This document shows, one piece after another, positions 51,974 to 60,609 of a DNA stretch of 64,000 bases. Source of the stretch: Streptomyces flavofungini (GTDB taxonomy: Bacteria > Actinomycetota > Actinomycetes > Streptomycetales > Streptomycetaceae). The stretch spans positions 62,001-126,000 of the forward strand of contig NZ_BMVR01000016.1 of NCBI RefSeq assembly GCF_014650815.1, read 5' to 3'. A program made the position numbers and the translations under genes. Numbering within the stretch: the first letter of the stretch is position 1; each line of letters starts with the position of its first letter. The notes under the pieces are model-generated. The model was not told where the DNA came from. It did no database searches and saw only the letters and a list, made by a program, of their open reading frames with translations.

Positions 51974-52166
51974 CGGGTGCACTCCCTGTACGTCTCGGTC
52001 GGCGCGTCTGTCGTACGTCGCCTGGATCGTCGTCGCGCGCGGCGTGACCGGCCGCGTGTGCCCCGTACCGTATATGGGTTAGCTGTGGAATCGGCAGCGC
52101 CGGTAGGCTCTGAACTGCCGCAATCTCCGCTGCCACCTCCGCCGGACGACGAAACGAAGGACGATC

Positions 52167-52874
52167 GTGCTCATTGCCGGGTTTCCCGCCGGGGCCTGGG
52201 GGACCAACTGCTACCTGGTCGCCCCCGCCGCAGGCGAGGAATGCGTGATCATCGACCCGGGGCACCAGGCCACCGAAGGAGTCGAGGAAGCGCTCCGGAA
52301 GCATCGGCTCAAGCCCGTCGCCGTCATCCTCACCCACGGCCACATCGACCACGTCGCGTCGGTCGTCCCGGTCTGCGGCGCGCACGACGTGCCCGCGTGG
52401 ATCCACCCCGAGGACCGGTACATGATGAGCGACCCGGAGAAGGCCATCGGCCGCGCCTTCGGCGCGCAGCTGCTCGGCGAGCTGACCGTGGGGGAGCCCT
52501 CCGACCTCAGGGAGCTGGCCGACGGCGCGGAGCTGAAGCTCGCCGGTCTCGACTTCTCCGTCGCGCACGCGCCGGGCCATACGAAGGGGTCGGTGACCTT
52601 CCAGCTGCCCGAGTCCGCCGAGGTCCCCTCGGTGTTCTTCTCGGGCGACCTGCTGTTCGCCGGCTCCATCGGACGCACCGACCTGCCCGGCGGATCGCAC
52701 GCCGACATACTCGAGTCGCTGGCACGCGTGTGCCTGCCGCTCGACGACTCGACCGTGGTCCTGCCCGGCCACAACGAGCACACGACCATCGGCCGTGAGC
52801 GCGCCACCAACCCGTATCTGCGCCAGGTGGCCGCCGGCCTGGGAGCCGAAGCCGCTCCCCGACGAGGAATGTGA
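52167..52874 (+). CDS. MBL-fold metallohydrolase (glyoxalase II-like)
   Basis: A 235-aa metallo-beta-lactamase-fold hydrolase. The metal motif is T-H-G-H-I-D-H-V, with downstream APGHTKGSVTF, FSGDLLFAGSIGRTDLPGG (bridging Asp) and VLPGHNEHTTIG supplying the other ligands. This pattern fits the GloB/YcbL group, which hydrolyses thioesters. GTG 52167 has AAGGA six bases upstream. It lies 13 bp before hisS and is likely co-transcribed with it, as in other actinobacteria. Confidence 0.88.
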   Translation: MLIAGFPAGAWGTNCYLVAPAAGEECVIIDPGHQATEGVEEALRKHRLKPVAVILTHGHIDHVASVVPVCGAHDVPAWIHPEDRYMMSDPEKAIGRAFGAQLLGELTVGEPSDLRELADGAELKLAGLDFSVAHAPGHTKGSVTFQLPESAEVPSVFFSGDLLFAGSIGRTDLPGGSHADILESLARVCLPLDDSTVVLPGHNEHTTIGRERATNPYLRQVAAGLGAEAAPRRGM

Positions 52875-52887
52875 CGAGAGAACACCC

Positions 52888-54150
52888 GTGAGTACCTTCC
52901 AGGCCCCCAAGGGCACGTACGACCTGCTGCCGCCGGACTCCGCGACCTACCTCGCCGTCCGCGAGGCCATCGCCGCCCCGCTGCGCAACTCCGGGTACGG
53001 CTATGTCGAGACGCCCGGCTTCGAGAACGTCGAGCTGTTCGCGCGCGGTGTCGGCGAGTCGACCGACATCGTCACCAAGGAGATGTACGCCTTCGAGACC
53101 AAGGGCGGCGACAAGCTGGCCCTGCGCCCCGAAGGCACCGCCTCCGTGCTGCGCGCCGCCCTGGAGGGCAACCTGCACAAGGCGGGCAACCTCCCGGTCA
53201 AGCTCTGGTACTCGGGCTCGTACTACCGCTATGAGCGCCCGCAGAAGGGGCGCTACCGCCACTTCTCGCAGGTCGGCGCCGAGGCGATCGGTGCCGAGGA
53301 CCCGGCGCTCGACGCCGAGCTGATCATCCTGGCCGACCAGGCCTACCGCTCGCTCGGCCTGAAGGAGTTCCGCATCCTGCTGAACTCCCTCGGCGACAAG
53401 GAGTGCCGTCCCGTCTACCGCGCTGCCCTCCAGGACTTCCTGCGCGGCCTCGACCTGGACGAGGAGACCCGTCGACGCATCGACATCAACCCGCTCCGCG
53501 TCCTCGACGACAAGCGCGCCGACGTGCAGAAGCAGCTCGTGGGCGCGCCGCTGCTGGCCGACTACCTGTGCGACGCCTGCAAGACGTACCACGAGCAGGT
53601 GCGGGAGCTGCTGACCGCGGCGGGCGTCGCCTACGAGGACGACCCGAAGCTGGTCCGCGGGCTCGACTACTACACGCGCACCACCTTCGAGTTCGTCCAC
53701 GACGGCCTCGGCTCGCAGTCCGCGGTCGGCGGCGGTGGGCGCTACGACGGCCTGTCCGAGATGATCGGCGGCCCCGCGCTGCCGTCCGTGGGCTGGGCGC
53801 TCGGCGTGGACCGCACGGTGCTCGCGCTTGAGGCGGAGGGCGTCACCCTCGACCTGCCGTCCGCCACCAGCGTGTTCGCGGTGCCGCTCGGCGACGAGGC
53901 GCGGCGGGTGCTGTTCGCCAAGGTGACGGAGTTGCGCCGGGCCGGGATCGCCGCCGACTTCTCGTACGGCGGGAAGGGGCTCAAGGGCGCCATGAAGAAC
54001 GCCAACCGCTCGGGCGCCCGCTTCACCGTCGTCGCCGGTGAGCGGGATCTCGCCGAGGGCGTCGTCCAGCTCAAGGACATGGAGTCCGGCGAGCAGGAGG
54101 CGGTCGCGGTGGACGCGGTCGTGGCTGTGGTGAAGAGCAAGCTGGGCTGA
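52888..54150 (+). CDS. hisS: histidyl-tRNA synthetase
   Basis: Class II synthetase for tRNA-His, 420 aa. Motif 1 is in GYGYVETPGFENVELFARGVG, motif 2 is YRYERPQKGRYRHFSQVGAE, the His-binding loops are RGLDYYTRTTFEF and SAVGGGGRYDGL, and motif 3 is LPSVGWALGVDRTVLAL. The anticodon-binding domain follows (about 325-420). GTG 52888 follows GAGAG; it begins MSTFQAPKGTYDLLPPD. A perfect hairpin ends the unit. Confidence 0.96.
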   Translation: MSTFQAPKGTYDLLPPDSATYLAVREAIAAPLRNSGYGYVETPGFENVELFARGVGESTDIVTKEMYAFETKGGDKLALRPEGTASVLRAALEGNLHKAGNLPVKLWYSGSYYRYERPQKGRYRHFSQVGAEAIGAEDPALDAELIILADQAYRSLGLKEFRILLNSLGDKECRPVYRAALQDFLRGLDLDEETRRRIDINPLRVLDDKRADVQKQLVGAPLLADYLCDACKTYHEQVRELLTAAGVAYEDDPKLVRGLDYYTRTTFEFVHDGLGSQSAVGGGGRYDGLSEMIGGPALPSVGWALGVDRTVLALEAEGVTLDLPSATSVFAVPLGDEARRVLFAKVTELRRAGIAADFSYGGKGLKGAMKNANRSGARFTVVAGERDLAEGVVQLKDMESGEQEAVAVDAVVAVVKSKLG

Positions 54151-54160
54151 TGGTACGGAG

Positions 54161-54194
54161 TGGGCCCCGGGTGCGGAGGTGCGCCCGGGGCCCA
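54161..54194 (+). terminator. terminator after hisS
   Basis: TGGGCCCCGGG (54161-54171) pairs perfectly with CCCGGGGCCCA (54184-54194), 12-nt loop, followed by GTCATTTCTT. Confidence 0.9.
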
Positions 54195-54245
54195 GTCATT
54201 TCTTGGGGGCGTCTGCTCCTTGCTTGAGGCGAGGGCGCGCTGTTT

Positions 54246-54316
54246 TCTCCGGGAGTGCGGGCTCGGCTCTCCGGGAGTGCGGCTCAGCTCTCCGGGAACG
54301 CGGGCTCAGCTCTCCA
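54246..54316. repeat. three and a half tandem repeats of about 22 bp
   Basis: Units starting TCTCCGGGAGTGCGGGCTCG (54246), TCTCCGGGAGTGCGGCTCAG (54268), TCTCCGGGAACGCGGGCTCA (54289) and TCTCCAGGAG (54311). The last two include the final codons and stop (54306-54308) of the leftward response regulator, so the repeat seems to have grown from that gene's 3' end. Confidence 0.85.
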
Positions 54317-54932
54317 GGAGCCCGTGCCGCATCGCGCTCGTCACCGCCGCCGTCCGGTCGGCCACCTCCAACTTGCCGAAGACGCGCAGCAGATGCGTCT
54401 TCACCGTCGACTCGCCGATGTGCAGCCGTCGGCCTATCTCGGCGTTCGTGCAGCCCTCCGCGACGAGCCGCAGGACGGCCGTCTCACGTTCCGACAGGTG
54501 CGGCCGCTCGGGTCTGGTGCGCAACTGGTCCACGAGCCGGGCCGCCACGGACGGCGCGAGGACGGTCTCCCCTCGGGCCGCCGCCCGTACCGCGTCGGCC
54601 AGTTCACCGCGGGCCAGGTCCTTCAGGAGATAGCCCGCCGCACCCGCCTCGACGGCGCGCAGGATGTCCCGGTCCGTCTCGTACGTGGTCAGGACGATGA
54701 TCCGGCACGGGAGCCCCGCCGCCGTCATCCGTACGATCGCGTCCGCGCCGTCACCGCCGGGCATCCGTAGGTCCATCAGGACGATGTCGGGGCGCAGTCG
54801 CGCGGCGAGCGCCTCGGCCTGCGGTCCGTTGGCCGCTTCGGCGACGACGTCCAGGTCGGGCTCGGCGCTGAGCATGGCGCGCAGGCCTTCGCGGACGACG
54901 GGGTGGTCGTCGGCGAGCAGGACACGGATCAC
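54306..54932 (-). CDS. NarL/FixJ-family response regulator
   Basis: Two-component response regulator of 208 aa. The receiver domain has DDHPVVREGL (Asp8, Asp9), the phospho-acceptor Asp54 in DIVLMDLRMPGG, a Thr in IIVLTTYETD and Lys in YLLKDLARGEL. The LuxR-type helix-turn-helix (about 143-205) is LSERETAVLRLVAEGCTNAEIGRRLHIGESTVKTHL in parts. GTG 54932 overlaps the histidine kinase stop by four bases. With the kinase and ABC genes it forms one leftward four-gene operon, and probably controls that exporter. Confidence 0.94.
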   Translation of the reverse strand: MIRVLLADDHPVVREGLRAMLSAEPDLDVVAEAANGPQAEALAARLRPDIVLMDLRMPGGDGADAIVRMTAAGLPCRIIVLTTYETDRDILRAVEAGAAGYLLKDLARGELADAVRAAARGETVLAPSVAARLVDQLRTRPERPHLSERETAVLRLVAEGCTNAEIGRRLHIGESTVKTHLLRVFGKLEVADRTAAVTSAMRHGLLES

Positions 54933-56260
54933 GGGGCGGTCCTTTCAGGGGGCTCTGAGGGCTCGGGGGACTCGTGGGGTGCGGGGGAGCGGCGAGGTAC
55001 GGGGACGGCGCTGGGCCCCGACGGGGCGGGGGAGTCGGGGGGCTCCGGCCGGTCGTGGGCGTCAGGGGCTCCGTCCGGCTCGGGGAGCGGCAATCGGACC
55101 GTGACCGCGGTGCCCGCACCAGGCGCGCTGACCACCTCGGCCGTGCCGCTGACCTCGGCGGCCCGCGTCCGCAGCCCGCGCAGCCCGAAGCCTTCGTGGT
55201 GGGCGCCGGTGTCGAAACCGCACCCCGAGTCGCTGACCACCAGCGTGAGCCCGCCCGGCCGGTAGCCGAGGGCGACCCGCACCTCGGCGTCGGGGCCCGC
55301 GTGTTTCGCCGCGTTGGTCAGCGCCTCCTGGCAGGAGCGCAGGGCGACGACCTCCAGGCCGGGGGGCAGCGGCCGGGCGGTGCCGGTGACCGTGACGGCG
55401 GCGCCGTGGCGGGCGGCGACCCGGCGCAGGGCGTCCGGGAGGGAGCCGCCGCGCAGGTCGTCCGGCGCGCGGCCGGCCACGAGGGACCGGGCCTCCGCGA
55501 GGTTCTGCCGGGCTGTGGCCTGCATCAGCTCCAGATGGCGGCGGGCCGCCGCCACGTCGTGGTCCAGCTCCGCGTCGACGGCCTGGACGAGCATCAGCAG
55601 GCTGGTGAACCCCTGGGCGAGGGTGTCGTGGATCTCGCGGGACATGCGCTCGCGCTCGGCGAGGGCGCCGCGCTCGGTGGAAAGACGGGCCACTTCCTCA
55701 CGGCTCGCCTCCAACTCCGCGATGAGGTCCGCGCGTTCCTGGCTCTGGGCGATGATGTGGATGATCCAGGTCCCGAGCGCCGCGCCGAACACCAAGGACA
55801 CGGCGGCGCCCACCGAGTTGAGGAAGACGTTCTGCGCGTCCGGCCGCCACAGCAGCGCCCAGCCCGCCACCGGCGCGACGTTGATCACGGCGAGGGTGAC
55901 CATGGCGCGGTGGATCCGCAGCGCGATGAAGCACTGCGGCACCAGGGCGAAGGTCAGCAGCCGGGTCTCGGTGATGAGGACGCCGGATGCCACGAACAGG
56001 GCCGTGGCCACCGTGAGATAGCGCACCGCCCGACGCTGATCGGCGCCCTCCGTGAGCAGCACCGGTCGGCCGCTGACCACGTACCAGACGAGGAGCAGCA
56101 CGACCAGCGCGGCCGACCCCGGGCGGGCGGCGCTGCCGGGCGCCTCGACGCTGAGCGCCAGGACCAGCGTGCCGACCCACACGACGGCGAAGTAGCAGTC
56201 CCAGAGCAGGAAGCCGCGGTCCCACTGGTTGCTGTCCCGGGGACCGGGCTCCGCGCTCAT
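54929..56260 (-). CDS. sensor histidine kinase (HisKA_3 type)
   Basis: A 443-aa membrane kinase with about six N-terminal helices (residues 15-170), a coiled-coil linker, the dimerisation/phospho-acceptor motif MSREIHDTLAQGFTSLLM (His211) and an HATPase domain with CQEALTNAAKHAGPDAEVRV (N box) and VSDSGCGFD (G1). There is no large external sensor domain, so it may sense within the membrane or through the ABC partner. The last 60 residues are Pro/Ser-rich and disordered. ATG 56260 overlaps the permease stop by four bases. Confidence 0.93.
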   Translation of the reverse strand: MSAEPGPRDSNQWDRGFLLWDCYFAVVWVGTLVLALSVEAPGSAARPGSAALVVLLLVWYVVSGRPVLLTEGADQRRAVRYLTVATALFVASGVLITETRLLTFALVPQCFIALRIHRAMVTLAVINVAPVAGWALLWRPDAQNVFLNSVGAAVSLVFGAALGTWIIHIIAQSQERADLIAELEASREEVARLSTERGALAERERMSREIHDTLAQGFTSLLMLVQAVDAELDHDVAAARRHLELMQATARQNLAEARSLVAGRAPDDLRGGSLPDALRRVAARHGAAVTVTGTARPLPPGLEVVALRSCQEALTNAAKHAGPDAEVRVALGYRPGGLTLVVSDSGCGFDTGAHHEGFGLRGLRTRAAEVSGTAEVVSAPGAGTAVTVRLPLPEPDGAPDAHDRPEPPDSPAPSGPSAVPVPRRSPAPHESPEPSEPPERTAP

Positions 56261-57144
56261 CCGTCCCGGCGGCTCTTCCAACGAAAGGTCAACAGACACA
56301 GCGCCAATCCTCCGACGCACCAGGCCGTGAGCACCAGCGCGATGCGCCCGTACTCCCAACTCCCCGCCTGCTCAAGGACCTGGGCCGACTCCGGCAGGAA
56401 CACCCCGCGGAAGCCCTGGCACATCCATTTGAGCGGGAACAGGGCGCCGAGCGTGAGCATCCAGTCCGGGACCGTGTCGATGGCTATATAGACACCGGAG
56501 ATGAACTGCAGCACCAGGAACGGCAGGACCACCACGGACGAGGCGCTGCGGCCGGACCGAGGGACGCTGCTGACGGCGACGCCGAGCAGCGCGCAGCCCG
56601 TCAGGCCGAGCACGAAGATCCAGGCGAAGGTGAGCCACTTCTCCGGGGACGTCGGCAGCTCCAGGTCGAACATCGTCGCGCCGACGACGAGCAGCACCAG
56701 GGTCTCCAGGAGGCCGGTGACCAGGACGAGCCAGACCTTCCCGAGGAAGTACGCGGTCGGTGGCATCGGCGTGCCGCGCAGGCGCCGCAACACGTGCTCG
56801 TCGCGCTCCATCGCGATGGCGATGCCGAGCGACTGGAAGCTGATGGACATGATGCCCGCGCCGATCATCGCGGCGACGTAGAGCTGCGAGGCCGTGATGC
56901 CCGCGTCCGCCACGTCGTCCTTGAAGATCGACGCGAACAGGAAGAGCAGCACCACCGGGAACGCGAAGGTGAACACGCCCTGTTCGCGCTGGCGGAAGAA
57001 CTGCTTCAGTTCCAGGGCGCCCTGGTGCAGCCCCAGCCACCAGGCTCCGGGAAGCCGCTCGGCACCGGACGCGGCCCGGGTGCGCCCAGGGAGACGCGGG
57101 GTCCGCGGAGCCCCGGGTGTGCCGCGCGAGGTCGTCGTGGTCAT
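56257..57144 (-). CDS. ABC-2-type exporter permease
   Basis: A 295-aa membrane protein with six helices of the ABC-2 (DrrB-like) type. Helices start near residues 55 (GVFTFAFPVVLLFLFASIF), 90, 135, 165, 200 and 260. The segment PLKWMCQGFRGVFLPES resembles the conserved ABC-2 motif before the last helix. ATG 57144 overlaps the ATPase stop by four bases. Substrate unknown; this class exports antibiotics, lipids or peptides. Confidence 0.92.
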   Translation of the reverse strand: MTTTTSRGTPGAPRTPRLPGRTRAASGAERLPGAWWLGLHQGALELKQFFRQREQGVFTFAFPVVLLFLFASIFKDDVADAGITASQLYVAAMIGAGIMSISFQSLGIAIAMERDEHVLRRLRGTPMPPTAYFLGKVWLVLVTGLLETLVLLVVGATMFDLELPTSPEKWLTFAWIFVLGLTGCALLGVAVSSVPRSGRSASSVVVLPFLVLQFISGVYIAIDTVPDWMLTLGALFPLKWMCQGFRGVFLPESAQVLEQAGSWEYGRIALVLTAWCVGGLALCLLTFRWKSRRDG

Positions 57145-58070
57145 CGCTCGTCCTCCTCGGACTTCGGCCCGTCTTCCTGTCCGGTCAGGCGCAGATACAC
57201 GTCCTCCAGGCTGGGGCGGCTGATCCGCAGGCCGGGGATCTCGCCGTCGAAGCGGCTCATCAGCTCGGCGACGGTCCGGGTCGGGGTCGTGGTGCGGAGG
57301 TCGCGGGGGCCGCCGTCGGGCTCGGTCCACTCGACGACGGCCTCGCCGCCGTACTCCCGGCGCAGGGCGGCGGGCTCGCCCTCGGCGACCACCCGGCCCC
57401 GGGCGATCACCGCGATGCGGTCGGCGAGCGCCTCGGCCTCCTGGAGATAGTGCGTGGTGAGGACGACGGTGGTGCCCTCGTCGGCCAGGGCCCGGATGAC
57501 GTCCCAGAACTGGCGGCGGGCGGCCGGGTCGAAGCCCGTCGTCGGCTCGTCGAGCAGCAGCAGGTTCGGGTCGCCGATAATGCCGAGCGCCACGTCGAGC
57601 CGGCGGCGCTGGCCGCCCGAGAGCGCCTTGATGCGGCTGTCCGCCTTCTCCTGGAGGCCGACCAGATCCAGCACGTCCGCAGGAGAGCGCGGGTGCGGGT
57701 AGTACCGCGCGAAGTGGCTCACCGTCTCGCGCACCGTGAGCTCGGCGGGCGCCGACTCGTCCTGCCAGACGATGCCGACCCGGGCCCGCCAGTCACGGCC
57801 CGCCGTCGCCGGGTCGGCGCCCAGGACGGACACCTCGCCCCCGTCGCGTGTGCGGTGCCCCTGGAGGATCTCGACGGTCGTGGACTTGCCCGCGCCGTTC
57901 GGCCCGAGGATGCCGAAGACCTCGCCGTGCGGCACGGCCAGGTCGATGCCGTCCACGGCCGTCACGGGTCCGTACCGCTTGCGCAGCCCCCGGACGTCAA
58001 CGGCCAGTTGCCCCGTCTCGGCCGCTCTCGCCCCCGCTGCCTTCGTCACTTGGGTCGTCCCTGTCGTCAT
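57141..58070 (-). CDS. ABC exporter ATP-binding protein (DrrA-like)
   Basis: ATPase of 309 aa. Walker A is GPNGAGKST (56-64), the Q loop is VGIVWQDES, the signature is LSGGQRRRLDVALG, Walker B is LLLLDEPTTGFD, and the H loop is VVLTTHYLQEAE. The C-terminal extension (about 230-309) is of the drug-exporter DrrA type. ATG 58070 starts MTTGTTQVTK, with GGAAGG about 11 bases upstream. It is first in the leftward operon ATPase-permease-kinase-regulator; a 24-bp palindrome lies about 78 bp upstream. Confidence 0.93.
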   Translation of the reverse strand: MTTGTTQVTKAAGARAAETGQLAVDVRGLRKRYGPVTAVDGIDLAVPHGEVFGILGPNGAGKSTTVEILQGHRTRDGGEVSVLGADPATAGRDWRARVGIVWQDESAPAELTVRETVSHFARYYPHPRSPADVLDLVGLQEKADSRIKALSGGQRRRLDVALGIIGDPNLLLLDEPTTGFDPAARRQFWDVIRALADEGTTVVLTTHYLQEAEALADRIAVIARGRVVAEGEPAALRREYGGEAVVEWTEPDGGPRDLRTTTPTRTVAELMSRFDGEIPGLRISRPSLEDVYLRLTGQEDGPKSEEDER

Positions 58071-58147
58071 GACTGCTTGCCTTCCGTCGTCACGACATCG
58101 AGCCTTCCGCCGGAGCGAACACGACGGGACCCCCATACGTATCTGCT

Positions 58148-58171
58148 TGTGTCCACCGATCGGTGGACACA
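58148..58171. promoter_or_regulatory. 24-bp perfect palindrome, putative operator
   Basis: Half-site TGTGTCCACCGA is repeated as its exact reverse complement TCGGTGGACACA with no spacer. It lies in the 160-bp divergent region between the ABC/two-component operon and the VKOR gene. Length and perfect symmetry suggest a TetR-like or similar dimer site; no matching repressor gene is next to it. Confidence 0.65.
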
Positions 58172-58230
58172 CAGCTACGTACGGCACAATGTCCCTGCCC
58201 GCAGGCCACCACGAGCGACGGAACGGCGTG

Positions 58231-58884
58231 ATGAGTAAACCCATCTCGGTGAAGCAGCCAGTGAAGGACGGCGCCGCGGCCGGCCAGGACCACGAGGACG
58301 CGCCCGGGTCCGTCGGCGGCAGCAGGGCCCTCGCGCTGCTCCTGGTGATCACCGGCGCCGCCGGGCTGCTCGCCTCCTGGGTCATCACGCTCGACAAGTT
58401 CGAGCTCCTGAAGGACCCGAACTTCCAGCCGGGCTGCAGCATCAACCCGGTGGTCGCCTGCGGCAGCATCATGAAGAGCGACCAGGCGGAGGCGTTCGGC
58501 TTCCCGAACCCGATGCTGGGCCTCGCCGCGTACGCCGTCGTGATCGGCGTCGGCATGAGCCTGCTCGGCCGCGCCCGCTTCCCGCGCTGGTACTGGCTGA
58601 CGTTCAACGCGGGCACGCTCTTCGGCGTCGGCTTCTGCACCTGGCTGCAGTTCCAGTCGCTGTACCGCATCAACGCGCTGTGCCTGTGGTGCTGCCTGGC
58701 CTGGGTCGCCACGATCCTGATGTTCTGGTACGTCACGGCTTTCAACGTCCGCAAGGGCTTCCTGCCCGCGCCGGGCTGGCTGAAGACCTTCTTCGAGGAC
58801 TTCGCCTGGGCCCTGCCGGTCGTGCACATCGGCATCATCGCGATGCTGATCCTCACGCGCTGGGGCTCCGACCTCTGGATCTGA
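58231..58884 (+). CDS. vitamin K epoxide reductase (VKOR)-family membrane protein
   Basis: A 217-aa membrane protein with four or five helices. The loop cysteines are Cys69 and Cys77 (GCSINPVVACGSIM), and the active-site pair is C-L-W-C (151-154), followed by a third Cys155. Bacterial VKOR reoxidises DsbA-like proteins using menaquinone, so it should drive disulfide bond formation in exported proteins. ATG 58231 is preceded by ACGGA; the first 30 residues are polar and disordered. No thioredoxin-fold partner is adjacent. Confidence 0.92.
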   Translation: MSKPISVKQPVKDGAAAGQDHEDAPGSVGGSRALALLLVITGAAGLLASWVITLDKFELLKDPNFQPGCSINPVVACGSIMKSDQAEAFGFPNPMLGLAAYAVVIGVGMSLLGRARFPRWYWLTFNAGTLFGVGFCTWLQFQSLYRINALCLWCCLAWVATILMFWYVTAFNVRKGFLPAPGWLKTFFEDFAWALPVVHIGIIAMLILTRWGSDLWI

Positions 58885-58929
58885 GGCGGCCGGGGCCGGT
58901 TGTCAGTGGGGTGACATAGGGTTTTCGAC

Positions 58930-60282
58930 GTGGAGCCCGACCTGTTCACCGCCGCAGCCGAAGACCGCCAGGAGAAGGACCCGTCCAGCAGCCCCCTGGC
59001 CGTCCGGATGCGCCCGCGCACCCTCGACGAAGTCGTCGGCCAGCAGCATCTGCTCCGGCCCGGATCGCCGTTGCGCCGACTTGTCGAAGGCGGTGGCGGC
59101 CCCGCCGGAGCATCGTCGGTGTTCCTCTGGGGCCCGCCAGGCATCGGCAAGACCACCCTGGCGTACGTCGTCTCCAAGGCGACGAACAAGCGCTTCGTGG
59201 AGCTCTCCGCGATCACCGCGGGCGTCAAGGAAGTTCGCGCGGTCATCGACGGCGCCCGCCGCGCCCTCGGCGGCCACGGCAAGGAGACCGTCCTCTTCCT
59301 CGACGAGATCCACCGCTTCAGCAAGGCCCAGCAGGACTCCCTGCTGCCCGCCGTCGAGAACCGCTGGGTGACGCTGATCGCGGCGACGACGGAGAACCCG
59401 TACTTCTCCGTGATCTCCCCGCTCCTGTCCCGCTCCCTGCTGCTCACCCTCGAACCGCTCACGGACGACGACCTGCGCGGCCTGCTCAAGCGCGCCCTCA
59501 CCGAGGAGCGCGGCCTGGGCGGCGCCGTCACCCTGCCCGCCGAGGCCGAGGACCACATCCTGCGGATCGCGGGCGGCGACGCCCGCCGCGCGCTCACCGC
59601 CCTCGAAGCGGGCGCGGGCTCGGCCCTCGCCAAGGGCGAGAAGGAGCTCACGCTCCAGACCCTGGAGGAGTCGGTCGACCGCGCGGCCGTGAAGTACGAC
59701 CGCGCCGGCGACCAGCACTACGACGTCGCGAGCGCCCTCATCAAGTCCATCCGCGGCTCCGACGTGGACGCCGCCCTGCACTATCTGGCCCGCATGATCG
59801 AGGCGGGCGAGGACCCCCGCTTCATCGCCCGCCGCCTGATGATCTCGGCCAGCGAGGACATCGGCCTCGCCGACCCCACGGCCCTGCCCACCGCTGTCGC
59901 CGCCGCCCAGGCCGTCGCGATGATCGGCTTCCCGGAGGCGGCCCTGACCCTCAGCCACGCCACCATCGCCCTCGCCCTGGCCCCGAAGTCGAATGCCGCG
60001 ACCACGGCCATCGGCGCCGCCCTCGAAGACGTCCGCAAGGGCCACGCGGGCCCTGTCCCGCCGCACCTGCGCGACGGCCACTACAAGGGCGCGGCCAAGC
60101 TGGGGCACGCCCAGGGCTATGTGTATCCGCACGACCTGCCCGAGGGCATCGCCGCCCAGGAGTACGCCCCGGAGGCCCTGCGGGGCCGCGAGTACTACAC
60201 CCCCACCCGGCACGGCGCCGAGGCCCGGTACGCCGACGCCGTCGAGTGGACCAGGAAGCACCTCGGTCGCAAGCGGTCCTGA
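58930..60282 (+). CDS. rarA: replication-associated recombination ATPase RarA/MgsA
   Basis: AAA+ protein of 450 aa related to clamp loaders, acting at stalled replication forks. Features are LAVRMRPRTLDEVVGQQHLL, Walker A GPPGIGKTTLA near residue 68, Walker B TVLFLDEIHRFSKAQQD, sensor 1 LIAATTENPYFSVISPLLSR, and the C-terminal tetramerisation domain (GEDPRFIARRLMISASEDIG, YVYPHDLPEGIAAQEYAPE). GTG 58930 has no ribosome site; TAGGGT (58917-58922) ends 7 nt before it, so the message is probably leaderless. Confidence 0.94.
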   Translation: MEPDLFTAAAEDRQEKDPSSSPLAVRMRPRTLDEVVGQQHLLRPGSPLRRLVEGGGGPAGASSVFLWGPPGIGKTTLAYVVSKATNKRFVELSAITAGVKEVRAVIDGARRALGGHGKETVLFLDEIHRFSKAQQDSLLPAVENRWVTLIAATTENPYFSVISPLLSRSLLLTLEPLTDDDLRGLLKRALTEERGLGGAVTLPAEAEDHILRIAGGDARRALTALEAGAGSALAKGEKELTLQTLEESVDRAAVKYDRAGDQHYDVASALIKSIRGSDVDAALHYLARMIEAGEDPRFIARRLMISASEDIGLADPTALPTAVAAAQAVAMIGFPEAALTLSHATIALALAPKSNAATTAIGAALEDVRKGHAGPVPPHLRDGHYKGAAKLGHAQGYVYPHDLPEGIAAQEYAPEALRGREYYTPTRHGAEARYADAVEWTRKHLGRKRS

Positions 60283-60609
60283 CCGGCCTGTACAATTCCC
60301 GGAGCGCTGCGTCCCGTGTCCGGTCTCGTACCGGCACCACCAGAACGGGACATCCAGCCGGAGCCCCCGCCCCCGGGCAGGGAGTTCCAGGAGCGTCGCG
60401 CACCGTCGAAGGTGTCGCGGGCAGCCCACCACCCTCCCGGATCCCGGGAAACGGTCGGTGGGCCACTCGCGTGCTGCACATAGTGCCCAGACCAGGGAGC
60501 GGCTGCCAGGTGAGTCCGACCGGACCCATCGGGTTTCCCCGGCTGCGGATGTGACCTCCCCTAACCCTGGTGAAGCCGAATCCGTACAGAAAACAGAGGT
60601 GTTTGGTTC
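60283..60609 (+). promoter_or_regulatory. rpsD promoter and long leader
   Basis: This 327-bp gap between rarA and rpsD has TACAAT at 60291-60296 as a likely -10, giving a leader of about 300 nt. It is rich in GC inverted segments such as CCGGATCCCGGG near 60436-60449. CAGAGGTG at 60593-60600 is the ribosome site. A long structured leader would allow S4 feedback control, but I cannot identify a known S4-binding fold by eye. Confidence 0.45.

Noticed and set aside
54306..58070. Part of an antibiotic biosynthetic cluster
   Set aside because: The ABC exporter and two-component system stand alone between housekeeping genes, with no biosynthetic enzymes.
58901..58916. TGTCA-N6-TGACA inverted repeat as an operator for rarA
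   Set aside because: Five-base arms are too short to separate from chance at this location, although it overlaps the putative promoter.
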